The position numbers and the translations under genes are program-made. A stretch of 64,000 bases of DNA, taken from contig SCFE01000074.1 of the NCBI GenBank assembly GCA_004352715.1, positions 1,615,502 through 1,679,501 on the forward strand, written 5' to 3'. Each line of letters opens with the position of its first letter. The first letter of the stretch is position 1. The DNA is from Hofstenia miamia. Taxonomy: Eukaryota; Xenacoelomorpha; Acoela. Shown piece by piece: positions 58,469 to 64,000 of this stretch. The notes below the pieces were generated by a model. That model did no database searches. It saw nothing but the letters and a program-made list of their open reading frames with translations, and had not been told where the DNA came from.

Positions 58469-59435
58469 TGTGTTATTTTCAATTATCTTCATTACGATGG
58501 TCTTAGAAGTTATTTATTCGTGACACAGGCTATTTAAAGTTGATATTTAGTTAAACTTAAAAAATTGTTTTTTATAACGTCTAAAACAGTGTTCAAATCC
58601 AAATTGAGGGAATGTACGCAGGTAGATACCTAATGAGAGGAGCTGGGTATGACAAACCGTTGTGGATATTGCAGTTAAAATTTTGGCAAATAGTGCGTTA
58701 CATGATGGTGTAATGGTCTCCTCTTTTTATCTTTCAAGTACTCCAGATTTTTGCATCTCACTCTAGGTAAATTATTGCGTATTTAAGATAAATGTTAATC
58801 GAAGCCTAATATTTGGTAAAATAATACAAATAGGAAGTGAACTTTCAAATTTTCTATCAGGGTAACAAATATTTAATTTAAATATTGTAATCCAGAGAAG
58901 TTATCAAACAATTCATTTGGTATATATGAGGAAACGCGAAATTTTAACTTTTGATTTTCAAGTAAAATTTAAGATGTTAGTTGATTTCTTTTAAATGTTC
59001 TCTATTTGGAACCAATTTTTATAAATCAGATATATAATACTTGGAAAATTAATTTAAGTTTTGTTCAATAATAGATTTTATCAAATATAGACCAATTTAT
59101 ATCAAATGTATGGTGCTTTCGCATTTTATGTAATAGGCCTGAAATGATCCTGAATGTGATTTTTTATCGGAATTTTCGAGCCACATTTGTCATATTAAGG
59201 TCTACTATAAGATATTTTTTATGCTACATCTTTTCTAAGTAGTGTGTGTAATCGTATCCTCAATTTTGAATGGGCCAGTTTCAAAAAAATTCAAAAATTT
59301 TCATTTTTTGGTCAAGTAGTCCGTTTTAGAAGGCCATAGCTCAGTCAGTTTTGATTCGATTTCCAAAGTTTTTACACCATTCGATGCTTCATCTTTAAAT
59401 TATGTGAATCAATTACTGTTTTTTTTTCACTTAGT
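58469..59435. other. Stretch downstream of VAMP7 without recognised features
   Basis: AT-rich, with no gene or bounded repeat visible before LINE B sequence starts at about 59438. Confidence 0.5.
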
Positions 59436-59437
59436 TT

Positions 59438-60957
59438 AGTAAACCCTCTAAATCTTGGATAAAAATACGAGAAAAATCAACAGAAAATGTTGAAAAACTT
59501 CGACAGTATTTAAAAATCGAAAACTGGAATTCCATATATTCATCATTTACACATTTTACAAAAACTTTACTTTTATATTTGGATATATGTTGCCCAGAAA
59601 AATATATTCTTTCATCCGAATATGCCAAAAAAAACCAAAATAATGTTTCAAAGTTATGGATTAATTCTAAATGCATCGATTAATCCAAATAAAGAAAGAG
59701 AAATGGAAAAAATACTTAAATTCCCAAACACTGGAAAAAATTATTCCCGTTTTCAGTATCAAAGTCTTTCTTCCCAAAAAAATAAGTGGGAATTTGTTAA
59801 CAATTTGCTAATATAAAAAACATGCGACCCGAAGAAATAGAAAGAATATACTATAAAGATAAATCCATTACAAAAAAGAAGGAAATCTGCAATGCTTTCA
59901 ATGAGGTTTTCTTAAATTTAGGAAACTACAACGGTAATAATGTACCTTTTTGCCTTAATAAACCCAAAGGAACTCCAACGTCGTTCTCCTTTCGTTTTGC
60001 AACAAAATATGAAATCATAAAGTCGATACAATGCTTAAAATATAAATCCAGTGGACCCTCTCTAATACCAACGTGATTCCTAAAACTCTCAGGTGACTTA
60101 ATAGTTGAACCAATATGCTACATTTTAAATAATTGTATAAGACACTCCATTTTTCCAGATGAATTAAAATTGGCAAATATAACACCATTATTTAAAAGAA
60201 ATGATCCCGAAGATTGCGAAAATTATAGACCCATTTCGATCACTTCTCCAATCAGCAAAATTTTTGAACGAATTCTTTTTAATCAAATTAACGAACATTT
60301 TTGTAAACATGATCTCTACTTCAAAACACAATATGGTTTTCGTAACGGTATTTCTACGAGCGACGCTTTAATACAAGCTACAGAAAAATGGCGATCAACA
60401 ATAAATGATAATGAATACTCAGCAATTGCTTGCTTAGACCTCTCGAAAGCTTTCGATTCCATAGACCGCAGTATCTTACTACAAAAAATTAAAATTCTAG
60501 GTTTTTCTAATGACAGCATAGGTCTTATCTCCAGTTACTTATACAATCGCATGCAAAGAGTTAAAATTAATGAATCTTTTTCAGATTGGGTATGCACTAA
60601 AAATGGGGTTCCACAGGGTACAATTTTGGGTCCGTTATTATTTAATATTTACATAAATGATTTGTCCGAGCAAGTAACATGTGACGTTATACAATATGCA
60701 GATGATACAATATTATTTCATTCTAATAAATTTCCCGAAAAAGCGGTTCAAACTCTCGAAACAAACTGTGCTTCTCTTGCTAAATATTTTGCTTCTATAG
60801 AACTAAGAGTAAATCCACTAGAAACTCAGTTCTGTATTGTTAAATCAAAAACTAAATCTACTGATACTTCAAGATACAAACTTAATTTCAACGGCATTCA
60901 AATAAAACAGGTTGAGTCTTTTAAGTACCTCGGAATAATTTTTGACATACATCTAAA
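59438..60957 (+). mobile_element. LINE family B copy with near-complete reverse transcriptase
   Basis: It starts in the endonuclease-RT linker (KSWIKIREKSTENVEKLRQY) with shifts near 59620-59820. It continues RPEEIERIYYKDKSITKKKE and YKSSGPSLIPT, a stop at 60074, then an open frame 60170-60957: NYRPISITSPISKIFERILF, KTQYGFRNGISTSDALIQAT, IACLDLSKAFDSIDRSILLQ, GVPQGTILGPLLFNIYIND, VIQYADDTILF (YADD catalytic motif), ESFKYLGIIFD. This is a non-LTR RT of the Jockey/CR1 type. It is cut by a single N at 60958 that marks a misjoin. Confidence 0.85.
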
Positions 60958-60958
60958 N

Positions 60959-61850
60959 AATTATTTTTGTTTTGAATTTCCATACTCAGATCACTGCCTT
61001 ATAGCTACTTATTCGAATATTCTAAAAGTTTGTAAACCCTCTAAATCTTGGATAAAAATACGAGAAAAATCAACAGAAAATGTCGAAAAACTTCGACAGT
61101 ATTTAAAAATCGAAAACTGGAATTCGATATATTCATCATTAACACCTAATGAAATGCTATCACATTTTAATAAAACTTTACTTTTCTATTTGGATATATG
61201 CTGCCCAGAAAAATAAATTCTTTCATCCGAAAATACCAAAAAAATGGTGATCAATAATAAATGATAATGAATACTCAGCAATTGCTTGCTTAGACCTTTT
61301 GAAAGCTTTCAATTCCATAGACCGCAGTATCTTACTACAAAAAATTAAAATTCTGGGTTTTTCTAATGACAGCATAGGTCTTATCTCCAGTTACTTATAC
61401 AATCGCATGCAAAGAGTTAAAANTATTAAAAAATATTTTTGCACTTAAAATATAAAAAAACTGAAATGGCGAGGTTATAAATTTTATAATCCTGNTAAAG
61501 GTATTTCTACGAGCGACGCTTTAATACAAGCTACCGCAGTATCTTATTACAAAAAATTAAATTTCTAGGTTTTTCTAATGACAGCATAGGTCTTATCTCC
61601 AGTTACTTATACAATCGCATGCAAAGAGTTAAAATTAATGAATCTTTTTCAGATTTGGTATGCAATAAAAATGGGGTTCCTCATGGTACAATTTTGGGTA
61701 CCTTATTATTTAATATTTACATAAATGATTTGTCCGAGCAAGTAACATGTGACGTTATACAATATGCAGATGANATTTGTTATCAGTATTTCTATTTATT
61801 GTTAAAACAATTTCTAAATATAGATTTATTTTCTTCTTCTTCTTTCTAAA
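60959..61850 (+). mobile_element. Chimeric LINE family B pieces joined at single Ns
   Basis: After the N at 60958 the frame jumps back to the endonuclease end (EFPYSDHCLIATYSN) and repeats the linker seen at 59450-59600. Then 61240-61422, 61424-61494, 61496-61773 and 61775-61850 are further out-of-order RT pieces separated by single Ns at 61423, 61495 and 61774. The segment ACAGCATAGGTCTTATCTCC occurs three times between 60500 and 61600. This looks like contig fragments of several copies strung together rather than a real element. Confidence 0.75.
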
Positions 61851-62418
61851 ATAAATTGGAGTTCCGTAATTGAAATATAAATTTTGCAAATTTTGAAAAA
61901 ATAGTGGTCCATAGCGCATGAACTACATTAAATAACTTTTCGGGAGTTGTATTATTCGATTCTACCTCAAAAGTTGATTAAGAGGTCTCCTAAAAGCTAA
62001 GTGCTATGGTAAACAGTTCCTGCTACAGGCATTGGCCTCCTCATTGAAAGGTTTTGCTTAAAATTTCCTGCCCATTATATAGTAGGCCATCGTCTGAAAA
62101 GTACAATCCTCAAAAAAATCTCGAAATTTAACCTAAAAACGCAAAAAATGATAAAAAGACACATCGCCTGATGTAAATGGTTTTTGCCATTTTTTAAAAA
62201 AATATCACTACTCCATGGAAATAAATAAAATAATCCAAATGAACACAATAATCATAAAAAAATACCTAAACTAATCATTTAAGAAGAAAAAATCGGTACA
62301 TTTACACTGCATCAAATTTGGGCGCCATTTCTATAATATATATATATATATATATATAATTTCTATTATGCATCGACTCTACCAATGAAAATAATTGACA
62401 GCAATTTTTTTGTTTTAG
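61851..62418. other. AT-rich stretch with TA dinucleotide run
   Basis: No gene seen. A TA repeat occupies 62336-62358. Confidence 0.5.
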
Positions 62419-62528
62419 GAGGACAATGTGTTGCTGTTAAGCTGCTTAGTGGGATATATATTGTGAAAGAGTACATCCATTTCAAAGCTGCAATCGTACA
62501 GAGTCGTGGTTATTCCGTGTTCATCTAA
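62419..62528 (+). CDS. Possible terminal exon of an unidentified gene
   Basis: After TTTTGTTTTAG the frame reads (x)GQCVAVKLLSGIYIVKEYIH, then FKAAIVQSRGYSVFI and TAA, entering in phase 1. The acceptor matches the TTTAG pattern of the real genes here and the composition is protein-like rather than AT-biased. No upstream exons were found; the preceding 3 kb is LINE sequence. I do not recognise the protein. Confidence 0.3.
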
Positions 62529-62591
62529 ATTCCATTTTTCAAAAATGTTCATTATTTACAGTATTATTATTTGTATTAAGAGCTTGTTTTT

Positions 62592-62593
<2 letters not shown>

Positions 62594-62635
<42 letters not shown>
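62594..62635. repeat. TA dinucleotide microsatellite
   Basis: About 21 uninterrupted TA pairs. Similar shorter runs occur at 47180-47202, 50956-50984 and 51640-51674. Confidence 0.9.
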
Positions 62636-62636
<1 letters not shown>

Positions 62637-62789
62637 CTAATGACTTGTTCTGATGTGCAAAAGACTATAATGTTACATCTAAATCTGATCGTATGTCTGG
62701 ACCTCATGATGGTGTGCTTATTGCAAATGGATGTGTAATGGATTAAGTTTTAACAATTAGATACTATAAAGACAAAAAGGTAGATGGGG

Positions 62790-64000
62790 CTCTATAGATA
62801 GTTTGCTAAATAGAAAACAAGCAAAAGATGAAAAAATTGAAAAAATAAATTATAAAGGAAGGATAGTCACTATTTATAAGGTCATGAGTAACATCTTTAA
62901 TAACGTCTTTTGCAACTTAGGCAATTATAATGGTATAAATACTCATCCTAACTCTAATGAAATTCACCCTATAGCACCATCTTTCTCTTTCCGATTCGTT
63001 ACTAAGTTTGAAATTATGAAATCTATTCAATCTTTAAAGAACAAATCTAGTGGTCCCTCTATGATTCACACTTGATATCTAAAAATTGCGCCAGATTTAT
63101 TAGCTGAGCCAATTTTATACATTATAACTTTTCCTGACCAATTAATATTGGCAAATATTACTCCATTATTTAAAAAAGATTACCCAAAAGATTGCTTGAA
63201 CTATAGACCTATTTCTATTACATCGCCAATTAGTAAGGCTTTTGAAAGACTTCTTTTTAATCAAATTAACGAACATTTATGTAAACATAATCTGTACCCT
63301 CAAAATCAATATGGATTTCGTAAATATATTTCTACAAATGATGCTTTGTTAATAGCTACCGAAAATTGGAGAAATAACATAAATATTGATGAGTGTTCAG
63401 CAGTTGCATTCCTAGATTTATCAAAAGCTTTTGACTCGATCTACCACCATATTTTAATTAAAAAAATACAAATTCTGGGTTTCTCAGACAAGGGTGCAGT
63501 TCTATAAGCAACTAACTCGATAATCTTAAACAAAAAGTTAAGCTAAATGGAATTCTCTCTGACTGGATTTCTATCAAAAATGCACTATTTTGGACCTTTA
63601 CTATTCAATATGTATGTAAACGATTTGAGCAATTATACCACGTCTAATATCATACATGTACAATATGCTGATGATACTATGCTTTTTAGTTCACATAAGT
63701 CTACTGAAATTGCTATAAAAGTTCTCGAAGAAAATTGCACTTTTCTTGCACAATATTTTGCCTCTCTAAAATTAAGAATATACCCATCAAAACTCAATTT
63801 TGTTTAATTAGATCACAATCTAACGATAATTCCGCAAATGTTTCTCAAGTTAAATTGAAATTTGGGGATACATACATAGAACAAGTTAATTCTTTTAAAT
63901 ATTTAGGCATCATTTTTGATTCTCAACTTAATTTTACAAAACAAGTACCTAGTGTTATTGGTTCAACTTGTAGCAATATATCACACCAGCTTTCAACAAC
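62790..64000 (+). mobile_element. LINE family B copy, runs off the window
   Basis: 62803-63075 encodes the pre-RT segment (RIVTIYKVMSNIFNNVFCNL, SLKNKSSGPSMIHT, stop), then 63148-63507 NYRPISITSPISKAFERLLF, YPQNQYGFRKYISTNDALLI and VAFLDLSKAFDSIYHHILIK. After a shift come GPLLFNMYVNDLSNYTTSNI, then VQYADDTMLF, then, after another shift near 63807, VNSFKYLGIIFDSQLNFT. It is moderately diverged from the copy at 59-61 kb and inactive because of stops and shifts. Confidence 0.85.

Noticed and set aside
60170-61216. A 348-codon protein with RT followed by endonuclease end
   Set aside because: The change of domain coincides with a single N at 60958 and repeats sequence from 59450-59600, so it is a misjoin, not a novel domain order.

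Overview
The window comes from an AT-rich invertebrate animal genome. Three things point to an animal: spliced genes with animal-type domain architectures (a BAHCC1/TNRC18/Winged-eye chromatin protein and a VAMP7 longin-SNARE), a dense and varied load of eukaryotic transposons, and the absence of bacterial-style operons. I cannot name the phylum. Two genome habits stand out: very short introns (40 to 54 bases) mixed with introns of several kilobases packed with transposons, and 3' splice sites that almost all read TTTAG.

Layout. 1893-21954 (+) holds the C-terminal ~920 residues of a BAHCC1/TNRC18-type protein in 17 recognisable exons: low-complexity Ala/Ser/Thr/Pro segments, a charged coiled-coil-like block, a Tudor-type block and a terminal BAH domain. 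Its introns hold three TTAA-flanked MITEs, two hAT remnants, a Harbinger derivative, a mariner relic and two members of another MITE family. 22-38.8 kb is almost all mobile DNA: LINE family B, a retroelement RNase H fragment, a Tc1-like relic, a long hairpin MITE, a ~4.9 kb inverted-repeat transposon carrying a broken orphan transposon gene with a LINE (family A) nested in it, a LINE A fragment interrupted by a solo LTR, an RTE-like LINE and a hAT fragment. 39205-39794 (-) is a partial host gene with four exons and 40-base introns. 41.9-47.1 kb holds LINE and Penelope-like relics. 47867-48501 (+) is a two-exon host gene start of unknown function. 52366-58320 (+) is a complete four-exon VAMP7 gene. 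59.4-64 kb is fragmented LINE family B.

The most unusual object lies inside VAMP7. The exon 3/intron 3 junction has been amplified into 35 tandem 45-bp units (about 56070-57640). Every unit carries the last 16 bases of the exon plus a GT 5' splice site, so the gene has an array of competing donors. Only the first gives the intact 219-residue SNARE; any later one reads an in-frame TGA contained in each unit. An alternating A/T variant gives the array a 90-bp higher-order period.

Limits: the assembly has three N gaps of about 1 kb and several one- to few-base gaps flanked by duplicated or chimeric sequence, so some breaks in repeats may be assembly artefacts. All family assignments come from reading translations by eye, without database searches.
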